Notes: generated by a model from the letters alone, not told the origin. Shown: positions 28,810 through 43,460, counted from the first letter of the stretch. The stretch: DNA of 64,000 bases from Prosapia bicincta (GCA_036971475.1 JBAIZL010000003.1:54204342-54268341), one strand, 5' to 3'. Translations and numbers: made by a program.

Positions 28810-28930
28810 GTTTAGGGGGGGGTCCTGGCCTTTGAAGTTTTGGAGTTGCCGGCCTCCTGTGTTTGTAGATTTACAGCCCCAGCATGTGTGTTTAGAATTC
28901 AAGTCGATTATTACCCTACTGGAGGAAGGG
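28810..28930 (-). pseudogene. Duplicate piece of the endonuclease fragment
   Basis: The stretch GTTGCCGGCCTCCTGTGTTTGT...CAGCCCCAGCATGTGTG repeats 28,130-28,180, the HTCWGYKSTNTGG region, about 0.7 kb away. A short secondary duplication or second truncated insertion. Confidence 0.65.
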
Positions 28931-29189
28931 TAATATTTATTACAGTGTATCGTCAGGTGCTGCTGTTAAGCGGATTTATACTGAACTATTACATACATGA
29001 ATGCATTATGCAGCACAAATACGAAATTAGACGTTTTTATATAACACTAATATTACTCTTTTCTCCTTCATATGGTATAAGAAAAATATTGTAGTGTTGA
29101 ATATTTGGAGACATTTGACTAAAAGTGCCTATAGACAAAAATCTATATCAGGACCGGTTTAGGAAATATACTCGTTTAAAGTGATTAAA

Positions 29190-31760
29190 ACACAGCCTGA
29201 TTTTACATTTCCAGGTTTCCACGATACAAGGATTTCTTAACTACAATGTTGTGGTACGAGGACAAATACTCCAACGGCCGGTCAGTGCTGTCAACTCATA
29301 AACATAGAATTTGTCGCCACTGCGCCAACTTACCGTGTGACAACTAGCACAGGTCTCCCCTACCTTTAGGTTCTGCATCAATAATAAGGGCATTATGGTT
29401 ACAAAATCAGATAAGGGTGAGTTCCCATCGTTATTTATAAAGTCGGGTATATTGCGGACATGGAGGATGTTTATGTGATACATCGCACCTTGTCTCGTTC
29501 TATAAAATACTTTTTATAATGAAAACATTATATATAAGTCCAATTGTAAAACCTCGATGTTTATTTTGGGTTTAAGTATTGTTTAAACAGGCGCTGTACA
29601 ACTTGCATGTGGACGATTTTCTTTAAGGATTAAACTTTCCTATATAAATATACCTACGTCCTTCATAGAAAGTTATGTAAGGTTTGTCTTATACCGTAAA
29701 CTTATATTAGGTATGGTTGGCGGCTTAGATCTAAAGCTGATGGCATTTTACCCTAGTGAGTATTATTTCTCATCCCTTCAGGTGACATCTTTATTCAATA
29801 GCAAAGGAACTCTCCAAGTTTTTTCCATTTACACTCATTTTCACTAAGTTTTTAACTTTTCCCAATTTGTAATGAAAAATAAAAAACTAAATAAATGTTT
29901 TTTTCAATATACAACTTCAATATACAAATTATTTTTTCAAACTGTCTAAAATGCATAGAATAATGTTTCATGGCCCTTCTACAATGTTGAGGGAGAATTG
30001 TTATGGATATATTTGTAATATTTGGAGGGGGAAACGTGTGGCGCAGTCAGTAAATAATACAAGTAGACAATCCATGATGTAGGGCACAGACAATTAAATA
30101 AATTACATTCAATTTCATTTTCAATTCCCTGAAATCGTCTGTGAATTATTTCGGAGCATTTCTACTAGCATTATTTACTGGCTTCGCCCCACGTTTTTTT
30201 TATCCAAATATTACAAATATATCCATAGCCACTTACAATTCTCCCTCAACATTGTGGAAGGCCATGAAAAATTATTTATACTTTTTAGTCAGTTTTAAAA
30301 GCGTGGTTTATTTAATTATCTTAAAATGTATTTTATTATTTTCTGCTGTTTGCCGTGTTTGCCTCTCCTTGTTGTTCAGCCGTCACTTTAACCATTGTAA
30401 CGACTGTCACAAACGCAACATTCACTCCCACACATAGCACAAAATTAAATGCACGTTTGACGGGGAATAACCAGGTCATTATGCACTATCACCTATCATG
30501 TGGTTATGATAGAAATACAGAATCTAAGGTTAGAATAAAACTTAGGAGTTGTTTAAGGCTTTTATAGATATATGTTATAAGGGTAAAGATGGGTATATTA
30601 TTAATAATTGGTTTAGCCAGAACACTTTTAGAGGATGATATATTAATTAACAGTTTAGAAATTGTACGCGCTGTTAGGGATGAAAAGCTAGCCTGATTTT
30701 ACATTTCCAGGATTGACGAGTGCAAGGCTTATATTTATAAACGATCACATCTCTGGAAATATTCAAGCCAACAAGATATGTCTTATATGAAACTAAAGAA
30801 GAAATGTTTTTTTTTCATCCGTGGTTGTCATTCTAATTATATCCTTTATAGTATTTTAGTAAACATGAAATAAGTGAATTTTACCCTGACAGACAGATGT
30901 GACGGAAACTGAACTAATAAAAAAGTAGTAAAATCACAGTTTTGTTATATACATAGATAGTTTCAATATGTAACGTAGAAGAGGGTGGTGTTAGTTGTTT
31001 TTCAGAATTTTGTCTAGTTTTCGAGTTATTTACATTTTTGTGTAAGTAAATTATTGTTACAACGTACCAGTAGATACTGAGGTCAAGCAGATATTTTCGA
31101 AACTATTAGATACAATAGTGATTTATGCAGTACAAATCCAATCGAAAATTACTTGTTTTCTATAACCTATTACTCAAACACTGTTAATTATATTTATTTA
31201 AAAATTGAAGACAATAAATAAAAATTGATTTTTTTTCATTTGGTATAATGAAAATCTTGTGTTAAATATTTGCAGAGATATGACTGTTTTAAAACGCCTT
31301 GCAAGTGCAACCAGAATATGTAGTCTGGCTGTTTTTATCACTTTAAACACGTACAACTCTTATTGGCCTTAAAACTTCCGCAGCTATTTTCTTTACTGAT
31401 TTTCATCTTTTTAGTTGCATAAAAGTAAAAAAAATAATAATATTACTTTTTCTTGGACTTATTATATTTTTATAAATAAGTTTACCATCAAATAGCTTCA
31501 TCAGAAGATGGGAAAAGAATAAAGAAACGATTTATCAAATTTAGAGCTCATGACGTCATGAACAGTTAGGAATTACACGCGCTTATAGTGATAAAAACAT
31601 GATGTTCCTCTGATTTTACATTTCCAGGTTTGCACTATGCAAACCTGTTTTTCAAACCTCCATATCTCTGTTAATATTCAGCCCTACGAGATGTACCCTA
31701 TACGAAATGAAAGAAAGAGGTCTGTAATTTTATCCTCTGTTTTTAGTTTTTAAATAACAC
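29190..31760. repeat. Three diverged copies of a dispersed repeat
   Basis: CTGATTTTACATTTCCAGG occurs at about 29,199, 30,695 and 31,613. Each is followed by TTTGCAC/TTCCACG-like sequence; the last two also share a CATCTCTGnnAATATTCA block and a TATACGAAATGAAAG-like block. The type is unknown. The rest of the stretch shows no gene. Confidence 0.5.
29930..30310. mobile_element. Foldback (MITE-like) element
   Basis: The left arm at about 29,930-30,060 and right arm at about 30,165-30,310 are inverted copies, sharing CAATGTTGAGGGAGAATTGT and TGGATATATTTGTAATATTT. The spacer is about 100 bp. The right arm has a few extra bases. No coding sequence. Confidence 0.7.
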
Positions 31761-32267
31761 GCATCGCTCTTTAGTCGGTAAACACCTCCCTTCCCCCGGG
31801 GGTAAGCAGCCCTGTCTAGTTGGTGCTATAATGCTCACCTATTCCTTCTAGCGTGGGACAACTAGGTCATGCCCCTAATTCCACCCACCCTCCCCTATCC
31901 TTCCTTCTAAAAGGGATATCAGGTTAAACACCTGGTAATACCTCAATAAAGTAGTGGTTTTTGCCAAGTGATAGCAATTAATAAAGTAAATTAATAAACC
32001 TGAAGATGTACAACACGTGTCCTGCAAAGTGCATCTGTCTCAGGTACGCACCTCGGCCACACGATATAATGATCTTCCATATGTCCTGCACCAAGGCCAG
32101 TCTAGTCAAACTTTTGTGAAAGCCTTTCACTTGAAACAGTTTGTCAATATTAAAAACCGCCACAGTTAACTTGACAAGTAATATAAACAAACATACTTTA
32201 AAGTTAATTCCAACTTAGGTTGAGCAATAACAATTTTATTTTAGTTATATTTTATTAAATAACTTCC

Positions 32268-32680
32268 TGACCCGACGAACTTCGTATCGCCTAAAAGTCA
32301 ATGAATATTAGCTAAACTTCATTTAGAATTTTATTAACATAATAATAGCTGAACCTATAGTAGTCGATGGAGAAAAGTGTGACAATAAATTAACTTGGCT
32401 AAATGTGTTGGAAAATAATTTTAGATTTATTGGTGTTGCCTAGCTACCAAAATTTGTAATGAATTGAATGAAATATCTTAAGATACGATAAGAAATGAAA
32501 GTCATATTTAATGCTATTTTGGCACATAAATATTATATGTTGGATGTTATTGCTGTGTCGCTAGAAACCTTCCCAGGAATGTACTCAACAATTTCCCAAA
32601 GTTCATGGCGATCGGATCAGTGGTTTAGTAACGCATAAGGCCCATACATACATACATACATACATACATACATACATAAA
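32268..32680 (+). mobile_element. Retroposon (RTE- or SINE-like) with (CATA)n tail
   Basis: Begins near CCTGACCCGACGAACTTCGT and ends with CATGGCGATCGGATCAGTGG, then about nine CATA units (32,643-32,679). Short insect retroposons and RTE-type 3' ends often have this tail structure. There is no ORF, so it depends on another element. Confidence 0.55.
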
Positions 32681-33454
32681 TTTTACCAGCTGCTCAACAC
32701 AAAGTCTGCGTAAGCAGGAATCTACTCTAGTAGGCATTTTATTTAGTCAAGTTCACTATATTCGTTCACATAATTTGCATATATACATACATAAATTTAT
32801 TTTTTATACATAGTAGACCACAATTAATTTAAATAAAGTTACATACTCTATGCGTTTATACAGCTGATTTACCTCATAACCTATAACTGGGACGAAATAA
32901 CCATATTGCATACCTTGCTCCTTTTGTGAAAAGGTTTTTCCCCATATAAAACTAAAAAGAATTCATTAAAATTAATTAATGGTTTGATATTTCAAAAAAC
33001 TGTAGCAAAATCAGTTGACATCCACTACAAGTGGATGAATAAAAAGTATGTTATTAATGGTTGAAATTTGTGAAAGATTCATATATGGGGAGTGGAAACT
33101 AATAGAAGGAATTAAACAAGGTAATTCTTTTACTAACGCCATTTACTGAATATCTAACTTAAAGTAATTATGATTTGAAAATTAAAATGGTGTTTCTATT
33201 GTGGTGGTTAAATAAGTGGTACACACCGGTCATAACAAATTTGGGGTTTACATCGTATTTTTTATTTTGAAGAGTATAAACTGTTAAGATTGGTTATCCG
33301 AGGTCTAGGCAAACCCACTGAATGGAGGGGGGGGGGTCCATGATCCTTCTAAAAATCCGGATACAGTCACTTTTTCGAAATATTTGTCACATTTACTTTT
33401 CTTATTTTTTTTACCATATGCAAGATTTACAGTAAAAGCCAGTAATAAATTAAT
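32681..33454. other. Non-coding stretch before copy B
   Basis: AT-rich, with a nine-base G run at about 33,326. Nothing recognised. Confidence 0.35.
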
Positions 33455-33849
33455 TAATTACACCTTCGCTGGGGCGTTGTGTCGATTTGTTTATATAATC
33501 TAAAGGGGTCATTGTGTTGAATCAAACGTTTTGTGAAGGCGCCTAACCTGAATCCATTTGTTAATAGAAGCCGCAGAAGTAACTTGACGATATAGTTGCG
33601 CTCCATTTATCCGTCTAAAATATCTCATTCTCAGCAAATTTGCATTGGAGCCCAATGGGTCTGTGGCCTCTCTTCATGCAACCCAGCTTCCTCCAAACCA
33701 CGTGCAGGTAGTAGTCATGCATTGTCGTGAATTGTACATTAGTGCAAAGGGCAGCTAATGGGGACTCGTCAAAGCGTCCCCACGACTCCTTTAAATAATA
33801 TTTTGTCAAAATGTTGGTGAAAAGACACACATACACACAAAAAAATCAC

Positions 33850-33851
33850 AG

Positions 33852-33887
<36 letters not shown>

Positions 33888-33898
33888 GTATAAATATA

Positions 33899-33947
<49 letters not shown>

Positions 33948-33971
33948 TGTATATATATTTATACATATATA

Positions 33972-34013
<42 letters not shown>

Positions 34014-34015
34014 TG
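33850..34015. repeat. Compound microsatellite (AC)n(TA)n(TG)n(GA)n
   Basis: Copy B counterpart of 1,190-1,370. Confidence 0.95.
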
Positions 34016-36366
34016 AGAGGGACCCTAAATATAACAGTCTTGTTATGTCAGTACTAATTGAAATTTAAAAAAACCGAAAAAAAACACTGCCTGTATGTTT
34101 TGTGGTAAGGCAAAATATTAAAATGAAATGGTTTTAAAATTATATATAATAAATTGGTCATGTGTTGTATAGCAAGACGAGTCTAGACGGCGCTAAATAT
34201 GCAAAGCAGATCCATGGTTGTTTAGGGGCTGCATTTTAAGCCTGTTTCCTTTGAATTAACTGCAAACGATTCTGGGGTTCTATTAATTTTTAAAACGTCA
34301 CTTCAATATCGTTTCCTTGTGTGTGTTTGTACGAGCGACCGTTTTCTTCACTTGTGCGTTTCGACGTTTACTTTTCCCCACGCCGTAATGCAACGATGGA
34401 AAAGAGAGATTAAAAGGGGACATTGAATTGTCGAACGAAAATAAATTTCCAAATATTTGCAAGAAATCAATATATTCGTCCTTGAAGGATTAAGGTAGTT
34501 GGAGTGGGGGGATAAGGACGGGGATAAACCAATGCAAACATGGGGCTATACCAGCTCAATTGATCTGCAATACGATCGTGGTACAAGTTTGCTTTGGTAT
34601 AACTGGAAATTTCTTGAAGTAAATATTTGTTACATCTATATATTATAATAAAACTATACATTTTGTCCTGAGCAGACAAAAATTCTGGTTTATGGGAATG
34701 GAAAAATGATCATTCAGGGGTATTTATCTACCCAACTTACTCCTGAGTGAGCGTGCATGTGTGTGTGCGTGAGTATCTCTGTAAATGTTTTACATTTGCA
34801 GACGGTAAATAGTAGAGAGTTTCGAAACAAATCTCTTCTCAAAATTCTTCTTTGTTTTGGAAGAGACTTACAATTTGGATTGTAACTAACTTGTATTATA
34901 AATCCGTCTTGGATCCGATAGTGGTGCTTTATAAATTTCAAGTGTAACATAAATTTTGTTGAGTTACCTAAATTTATGTCTGAATTTATACTGTATTGTC
35001 AGTTTTAATTCCTTGGATACGTATTTTACGTATGTAATATTGAAAATATATTCTTGCCATTTGATATGTTACATATTAGGTTTTTTAATACTTAATGTCG
35101 CGCGAAATAATGTAGAAGAGCAGTCTGTTAGTGATTCAATGAACTACTAAAAAGAAAACCTAAATTTATAATTGTTGCTTAGAAACGAACTTTTTGCCCA
35201 ACATATTATTATGTTTGGGTTAACACCCATTATTATTATTACGGAAGATGAGCCATACATCTGTCCCTAAGCGTGGCGCCTGTGTAAGGATGACTACGTT
35301 AGGTGAAAACGTTCCACATTTTGTGTAAAATTATTGTGTCTATATTTATAAAACAAACCGTACTTTTTGTAGTTATCTTCACTCTGTTACAGCGGTTGTC
35401 TCGTGGATACAAGACATAAGTAATATCTGAGCAAGTGATTAATAAATAACCAAACATGAACTCACAATCATACTTATTGGGGTACGCGTCTCGATGTTTC
35501 GGGTTATCCTCATTATCAGTGAATACACTACACAATGTTTGACGTTTTAGTAACACGTGTTGTGTGACGACTGTGCATAGATCCCAGTCCCTAATAGCAA
35601 CTGCGTGATTGCATATCCTCACTGTGGTAATGCAGTTAGGTGCAACCATACTGCAGCATTGCATGCAAGGCGTAAACGTTGGCAGGAAGCAAGCAATTGC
35701 TTTTATCCAATTACATCACCACAAGGCGCAGATTCTTTTATCTTTTAAAGTTTTGTTAACTTTACTGGATATTCTTATTCTGCTTGCATTTCACAAACCT
35801 AAGAACTTTTATTAAACATTTAACGAATATAAAAACGTAATGAATAGGTCTATTGATTGCGACTGCATATGTAACGAGTATGCAATGAGATAAACCTAAG
35901 CCGGGCGTAGTCCTCATACTGAGTATGTATGTCGCGGTACGCAGCCAGTAACCCACTCTGGTAGCTAACAAGAAGTGTGTATAAACTCCAGTTCCTCACA
36001 AAAGTTTACCCACAAGTAAAAGTACACACTGTACACACTGTTTGGAGACGCTAACGCTCTGTGGTGTTAAAACTAGGAAGCGTTCAGAGGTGTGCGAAGA
36101 ACAGTCGTTTATTTCTTGGATAATTGCGGTAATAATTACAAAAAGTGCGCTTTTTGGTGTAAATAAATAAAAATAATCTTACAGAAAGATTGTGCGTTGT
36201 AGTGCACGGATCTGAAGTACATTAGGGCTATAAGATTTTCGTCATTAACTTTTAAATTTTACATTTGTAAAAAAACGATACGATTGTTTAAACAAAACTC
36301 TTTTCAAAAGAAACAAAAGTGCTTTTTGCTTATGAGACAGAGGTAATTTGATGCAAAGTACAATAT

Positions 36367-38530
36367 ATTTATATTGCAAATCTTGTTTTTAAAACTCTAG
36401 ATACATATATAGGTTTTTATAAATTTTTAGCCTAGCATATAATATTTTAAATATGTTTTTATATCTATTATGTTGATAAATTTATATTTCGGTTTTTATG
36501 CATGTTTTGTTTATAATTTACTTATGTCGTTTATTTGTCAAGTATTTAATATGTGAGTAGGGGCTCTATGTTTGAAATACTTAATTTGTTGTGATATCGT
36601 GCTGAAACGCTATCTGTTAGTGATTCAATAAACCAATAATAACAAAAACGAAATTTAAAATTGTTGCTTAGAAACGGAATTTTTACAGAGCATATTATTA
36701 GGTTTTTGTTAACAACCCTTGTCCCCCTGTGACGGGCGGACATGTATGGAAAAGGAGCGATATGTATGTCTCTAAGCCTGACGACTTCGTTAGGTTGAAA
36801 ACGTTCCAAAATTTTCAGCGCTACAAACTTCAATCTTTGTGACTGATTATTGCGTTTATATTTAAAACGGAACTGTACTTTTTGCAGTTATCACCGATGT
36901 TAACCACTATATTATTGCCTCCCTGTTTCGATTCCAGAGAAGTCCAAATTTTTTTCAAGCTACTACATAATGTTTTATTTTTTCGATTTTGGAACAAAAA
37001 ACTTGGAACTTATTTTAAAACTTATTTTGAAATAATTTCAACGTTTGAGTCATTGTTTTGCGTCGCTTATAATCATATAAGCTTACATTTTTCATCTCTT
37101 TTGTATTTGAAGAAAAAAACTTTCTTAGCTCCTTCTTTTTAAACGAAGTAAAATTTTTTAAATGATTTAAAATTTCTGGGAGTGTAAATTTGTAATGGCC
37201 ATATGAAAAATTCAGTAAAGAAAACGTGGGTCGCATTTACTGACCGATTCCTTATACTATTATCTATAGGATAGGAACGTTTCCCCATTGAATGTTCATC
37301 TGGACAATAAAAACTTACTCTTTACACTCTCACACATTCCAAATTATTTTATACATTTTAGTTCGTTTGAAAATGTGATACTAAGAGAGTGTTTTCTTCA
37401 AATTATCATTCTGTGCATTTTAGTATCGTGGAAGTAGTATATGGAAGTTTGCAATCGTTATCTTGCAATGCAATTCGCCCCAAGCTCGTCAAAGTGTTTG
37501 TTATCTCAATGAATATTATTGATTGTGATCCACTGCCGACCCACTTAAAGATATGCATGTGTTTGTACGCTTTTAAATCTTAAATGATTTAATAATTATT
37601 GGAATGCACATTGAAACGTCCTGTAACACTCAATGGTCAGTCTAAGGATCCTACATGCTAATTTTCTAATATTTCCTGAATTTCCTCTTCTTCTTGTTTT
37701 ACATTTAACTAACCATAGCTGCGAAATTTTAAAAATATATGGCTAATTTTGAGTGAATGAATAAAAACTCTTTTAACGATTGAAAATTTTAACAAGATAT
37801 ATACAAGGAGTGCGCAAACTAATAGAAGGAATTGGAGAAAACAAAAGCAAAATAACCTCACATTTTAACAAAACTTTTCTTAAGTCTAACAATAAAAATT
37901 ACTAAATAATTCTAAGTTTCACATATAACAAGGTACACACTATCATGAAGGCCTAAGTCATGTTACTAACTATATAACTTCCCTCATGCCAGAGACGGTG
38001 GCATGATGATGTATATTATAAGGTAACTTGTACATTTTACAGAACCAGCCCAAGAGCCCGGCAGATAGTGGGGATGGACACTGCAACTTGGGTAACACAC
38101 CATCTTCCCTCGGGACTCCATGGGATGAGTGGACTAGGCTTTATGGTATGTTTCTATTTGCCTCTTTACTTTTATATAAATTTACACTGCTTCCTTCCTC
38201 TATTTATAAACATCATCAGCGTAAGTGATTTTTAGAATAAATTTTCTTAAGGTTTGAACCAACGCGTTTAACTGTTATTCAATACAAACTATTGCGGCAT
38301 TTAGACATTCTAGTTAAACCAAAATACTGCGAATAATTTCAAAACACTACAATAATTAAGAATTATGACACCCCAGAACCCTCCAAATATACGTGTAAAG
38401 AGAAGGGTGGCCTCCCTAAGGGCTGTATCCTTGAATGTGCAAGTTTGCTGATTGTATTTGTATTATGCACAACTGTGACAAACTACTTAGCCCGTAGTTA
38501 TTGGCGTTATTGTTTTTATAAATCTTGTCT
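36367..38530. other. Segment found only in copy B
   Basis: Copy A runs straight from the counterpart of 36,366 to that of about 38,530. The segment contains a diverged relative of the 0.8 kb repeat (36,550-36,960) and the exon at 38,043. Otherwise no gene. Confidence 0.6.
38043..38145 (+). CDS. Exon of unidentified gene (copy B only)
   Basis: Acceptor TACATTTTACAG and donor CTTTATG/GTATGT bound a 103-bp exon, phase 0 in and phase 1 out. Only this reading connects in frame to exon 49,559 and then 50,680. The peptide is hydrophilic, rich in P, S, G and D (NQPKSPADSGDGHCNLGN), and ends in WDEWTRLY. The exon is GC-rich against AT-rich flanks. Copy A has lost, or never had, this exon. No family recognised. 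Confidence 0.6.
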
Positions 38531-38701
38531 TCAATAGAATTTGGTATTGTACATAGCAGCAGAAACTTTCTACAAAACTATTTCTTGTTTTGTAATTTAT
38601 TATATCAAACGATTTTTTAAAAGGGCTTCATATTGTTTGTAAGTTGGAAATAATTGTTTATGTTAAAAGCATTTTTAGTGGAAACCATTATTTTCTCTCT
38701 C

Positions 38702-38706
<5 letters not shown>

Positions 38707-38785
<79 letters not shown>
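38707..38785. repeat. (TA)n(CA)n microsatellite
   Basis: TA run followed by about 40 bp of CA. Confidence 0.95.
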
Positions 38786-38788
<3 letters not shown>

Positions 38789-38926
38789 AGTACACGAAGG
38801 TAATAGGTCATCTGGAATGTAAAGAAATGGTTGCTATAACTGAATAAATACAAAAGTTATCACTAGAAAACCTGACTCTCAGCATTACATTACCTTAAAT
38901 TACTTTTCTATAAAGTAAACGTAGGC

Positions 38927-39605
38927 CAGTGGTTACAAACAAATTGTTTTCAAGGACCCATCGGTCGCTACATTGACAAGGGCCCCTCAAATTCTCAAAC
39001 TTAAATTGTAGAATACACGCATAATAATTTGTGTTATATTAGTTATTAGTAAGTAATTTATGGTTTGCCTACCCACTTACTTTAAGGCGGAATCTGTTCT
39101 TATATACGAAAAGTAAATTTGATGCTACCACAAGTTTATTACAAGTACATTCAAGAAGTTTATTGAATATGTTAATGTTACGGTCCGAGTTGACAATGGG
39201 ACACATCTCCCGAAACGGCCGTCCTCAACAAATAATATTAAGTGTTACTATAGGCAAGTTTGTAAATATTTACAAGTGTTTAGCATTAATATTTTGTTTG
39301 GAGTAAGGAGTTAATGAAGTAAACACAAGAATCAAATTTAGTCAGTTTTAATTGCGACAAACATAGAAGCACTACTGAATAAAAATGTAATAAGAAAAGT
39401 AATAATATTAGTTCAAATTTATGATTATGCATTTGAAAGATATCATAACTTGATAATAATGATTTTAGTGAGATGAGTTGAATCCGTACTTTGAGTTCAT
39501 GATTTCAAAAATGTTAGGTCCCATACTTGAAACTTTTACTCTGAAATCATACTGCATATCAAGCCGATTCCTATCGTTATTTTTCATGAAGTACATAGTT
39601 AAGGA
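38927..39605 (-). mobile_element. Left part of duplicated hAT element (copy B)
   Basis: Starts with the CAGTGGTT terminal repeat and follows the left third of the copy A element, then stops at an unrelated A-rich junction (about 39,628). It arose by the internal duplication in copy B. Confidence 0.6.
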
Positions 39606-40129
39606 TGCCTGTTCGAATGGCTAACGTCAAAAAAAAAAAAAAATAGAAAACAATATTGTTAACATAGCAATTACAAACCGTTACATATTTAATTGTAACA
39701 ATTCATGCTAATGAAACATTCTAACCACTACTTTAGTTACAATAACTGTAAAACGTTTTCTTTTTGACGTTACTCATTTTTTAGTGTTTTAATAAATGGT
39801 TTATATTTATACGAAAATTCACTGTACGGAAACTTGCCCGTTATTGCAAGGTTGTCTGTATAAATAAATAGTTGTACGTGACTCGTAAGTCCAGAGCATT
39901 TATTTAGCAATAATCTCTGCGAGTGTAAACATGATTAGTAACTAAACTTATGTTCGAGGGGGTCCATTTGGCTCTGGGGACAGACAAGGCGGGTCTCTAG
40001 ATCTTACCATCAGCTCCTATCTACTCCCATCTTGAGAAAGGTTACAACCAGCTCTAGCATGCTTGTCTGCACTCTCGTTGAAGTCAAGGCTCGAATGCCC
40101 AGAGACCCTTTATCCAGGGAACCCTTTAT

Positions 40130-40300
40130 TTCTGGTTAAAATTTGGAGTATGGGTTCTTTACACCGGACAAAACATCAATTTTTTGTGGTAATGTAGAGG
40201 AAATAGCGTGCAATGCTGAGGATAAAAGAAAAACTGCCTTAGCTGTAGCGGTGCTACTCGAAAGCCTTTAAGTGACATGAAAAATGGTTACCACTTGATA
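40130..40300 (-). pseudogene. Very degraded RNase H remnant (copy B, extra)
   Basis: Weak but collinear similarity to 10,890-11,080, including GAGGAAATAGCGTGCAATGC against the GAGGAAATAGCCTGCAACTC in copy A. No reading frame survives. Confidence 0.45.
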
Positions 40301-41454
40301 TGCAATGTGATTTCCGTGTAAATCACTGGAACCCCTTTCGAACTCAGCATTTATAATGCAGATGGCCATCAGTCACTGCGGTTTCATGTTGGATGACGCT
40401 GGCCAGAACCAGATTCACTGGAATATTAGGAGCTCCCGAGGGATTTGAGGGGAAGGTAAGGCCTATCCCTCACCCTAATTGATGAGCTGCTCAGGGAGAA
40501 CCAGGCCTATAGCGGTTTATTTTGAATATTAAGAGGGACATTGGCAATGCGCTACGTTTTTCAAAAGGTTTAGACCCTACAAAAATTCAATAGAAACTAA
40601 ATATGTAAATATAAAATATAAAAAATATTTATGTTACAGTAGTTATTTAATCGTACAACAATCAAACAGACGCTGAATTTACATTACCATGGTTTCCAAA
40701 AGATATTTTGAATCATATTTTTTCAGTTTGAAAACAAAAATATGAAACTTAAAAACTTTTGGGGACTGTGTAAGTACTATTTAAGTTATTTATCCTAATT
40801 GTGCTTATGTCACTATATATACGTGGCTTCTAGACGGTATAGTTAGTCAATTACGAATAAACCACTGATAGAGTCGAATTATACTTCAGATATACATAGG
40901 GCGTAGGATAGTCTAGCTAGAACCTTTTGTACTTAAACAGTAATGCAGTTATATTTTATTTAGGTAAATACAGTGAACATCTTTGCTCTCTGGTTAATGG
41001 TAAATTTTGAGGTTTCCAACTTATTGCCGAAAATGTAGATATTGTTCTTTTTATCAAGACTAAAATACTGATCGCATTGCTAAATAACTATTAAAACTAT
41101 ATAAATGTCCCATCAGTGTACTCTAGAATTAGTTTGTTTATTGCTCGTGTATTTATTTCTATTAGTCTAAGTATATAAATCATTTCGCTATATTTTATTT
41201 ACAAATGGAGACGTATATTTATGTATATTAATTGTTTATGGTAAGACTGCCACTGTTAGTGAAACCCATTATTCTCTCTCTCGCTCTCTTCCTACCTCCT
41301 ATATAGACACATATATGTACATGAAGGTAATAGGTCATCTGGAATGTAAAGAACGGTTTGCTAAAACTGAATAAATACAAAAGATGTACCTAGGAAACCT
41401 TATTTTCAGCTTTACCTTAAATTACTTTTCTATAAAGTAAACGTAGGCGTGTAG

Positions 41455-42892
41455 GACTGGTTACCAACAAGTTGTTTCCAAGGACCCAATGAAGGCATCG
41501 CTACAATGACAAGGTCCCCACAAATTCTTAAACCTAAATTGTAGACCACACACAGAATAATTTGAGTTATGTTAGTTACTAACAAGTCAATTATGGTTAG
41601 CCTACCCACTTCCTTTAAGGTAGAAACTGTTCTTACATAAGAATATTAAATTTGATGCTACCACAAGTTTATTACAAGTACATTCAAGAAGTTTTATTTT
41701 ATTTAAGATACAAAATATAAAACTATCACATGTTAAAGTTCGTAGGCGAAATTTATTAAACCTATTTTATTAATATTTTGCTTGGAGTAAGGAGTTAATG
41801 AAGTAAACACAAAAATCAAAAGTCTGTTATAATTGCAACAAATCATATCTTAACAATAATTTCCGTGAGATGAGTTGAATCTGTCCTTTGAGTTCATGAT
41901 TTCAGAAATGTTAGGCTCCATACTTCACACTTTTACTCTGACGTCATACTGCATATCAGGCCGATTCCTATATTTATTTTTCATGAAGTACATAGTTGAG
42001 GATGCAAGTTCACATCTGTAGGTAGTTGGAAAATGTAGTATTACCTTCATTACCTTATTGCTAAGTGTTTTGTAGTCTTTTTGTACTGGCAACGAAAATT
42101 CTACAATGATCTTTTTAGTGGACCACTATCGGTCAGTTCAAGTCTATCTTTTTCCTCTTCTGGAGGACTCTGAATCTTTTATATTCCAGAGAAAGCAGAA
42201 CGGAGTTCTAATCCAACTCTCATTAGGATCTGGTCCAGGAAAGTATTCCCTGAAAGAGGTTGCTAAACTTTAAAGGTGGTCAGTTATGCTTTGCTTTATT
42301 TGGTTTATTAAGTTTTCATCAGAAGACTCCAAAAACTTTAATAGTGGAAATATTTGTAAGAGAACATTTATCAAACTTTGTTGCCCACAACAGACATTTT
42401 TAAACCATGGAACAGACCTTGTATTCAACTTTGATCGTATCTATATTATTACCTTGTAAGCATAGAATACAAAACTTCAAACGTTCAAACACAGCTAAGT
42501 AAGCAGTCACACAAAGCCAAGAAATGTCTAAGTAAATCTCAATAATTGGTATCAAGAAGGAAGATTCTGACCTCAGCCTTTTCAGTACCACCTCGAGACA
42601 GCCACCTTACTTCGGTATGGATAATGCGGAGCATTCTCACTGCCCAATAACAAAGAAAACAATCTAGACTACACAGCTTTAATGTAGTTAATACGTTTAA
42701 CTACCTCATTGAGAGTTTTATGCAACACCTCAGGCAGTCTCTTGGATACCAAAGTCTCTCGATAAATCCAACGGTCGGATACGTCCGCAGTGAATGTGTT
42801 AAATATAAATATTTTAATATCAGTGACATCTCACTGACCCCTAAGACATTGCCCGCGGAACCTTAGGGGTTAGTTCCAGTTGGGAACCACTG
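41455..42892 (-). mobile_element. Decayed hAT-family DNA transposon (copy B)
   Basis: Counterpart of 6,374-7,856. The right terminal repeat AACCACTG is intact and followed by GGGTAGGC; the left end is damaged (ACTGGTTACC). The transposase remnant on the minus strand lies at about 42,120-42,770. Confidence 0.7.
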
Positions 42893-43274
42893 GGGTAGGC
42901 ACCCATAGCGTGCTTCCACGTATTTGGTTTCTTCATAATTATCAAAAAAGGTTGTCCACACTTTTTGGCAAAGAGTGTGGCCCAAGATAAAAATCGTTCA
43001 TCTCAAAAACTGTTGATATCACTTTTTAAAAGCCTAGAAATGATTTTTCTATCTTGTATTTTGCATTACAATTAAAGTGATGCAAGTCTATAGATTGGTT
43101 ATTTTCTTCTGTTTTTTTTTTTGTTCATTTTCCTTTACAATATGGTCGAGAAATGTTTCTGCATAAGGGGTGGGTTTGTTGTTGGTACACAATACTCCAA
43201 TATTCACAAAACTCGTAAGCAACACCACACCGTTAAGATACTATGCTCATACTAAGGTAAGAGCTGTGAGCCAG

Positions 43275-43276
<2 letters not shown>

Positions 43277-43308
<32 letters not shown>

Positions 43309-43460
43309 AAGAACAAAAGTCAATATACATATATAAACCAATATATATATTGCAATATGTATTCTTGTGTATTAATAAAGAACTAAGTCAAAATACAAAT
43401 ACAAGAATTATAATTAAATTTACAATTCAAAGCTTTTCGTTGGCTAACAGTACCCACATT
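43277..43460. mobile_element. Half copy of the (TA)n-associated foldback element
   Basis: A TA run (43,277-43,302) is followed by an arm related to 17,176-17,266, ending TTTTCGTTGGCTAACAGTACC, with no opposite arm. It touches the first minisatellite unit. Confidence 0.5.
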
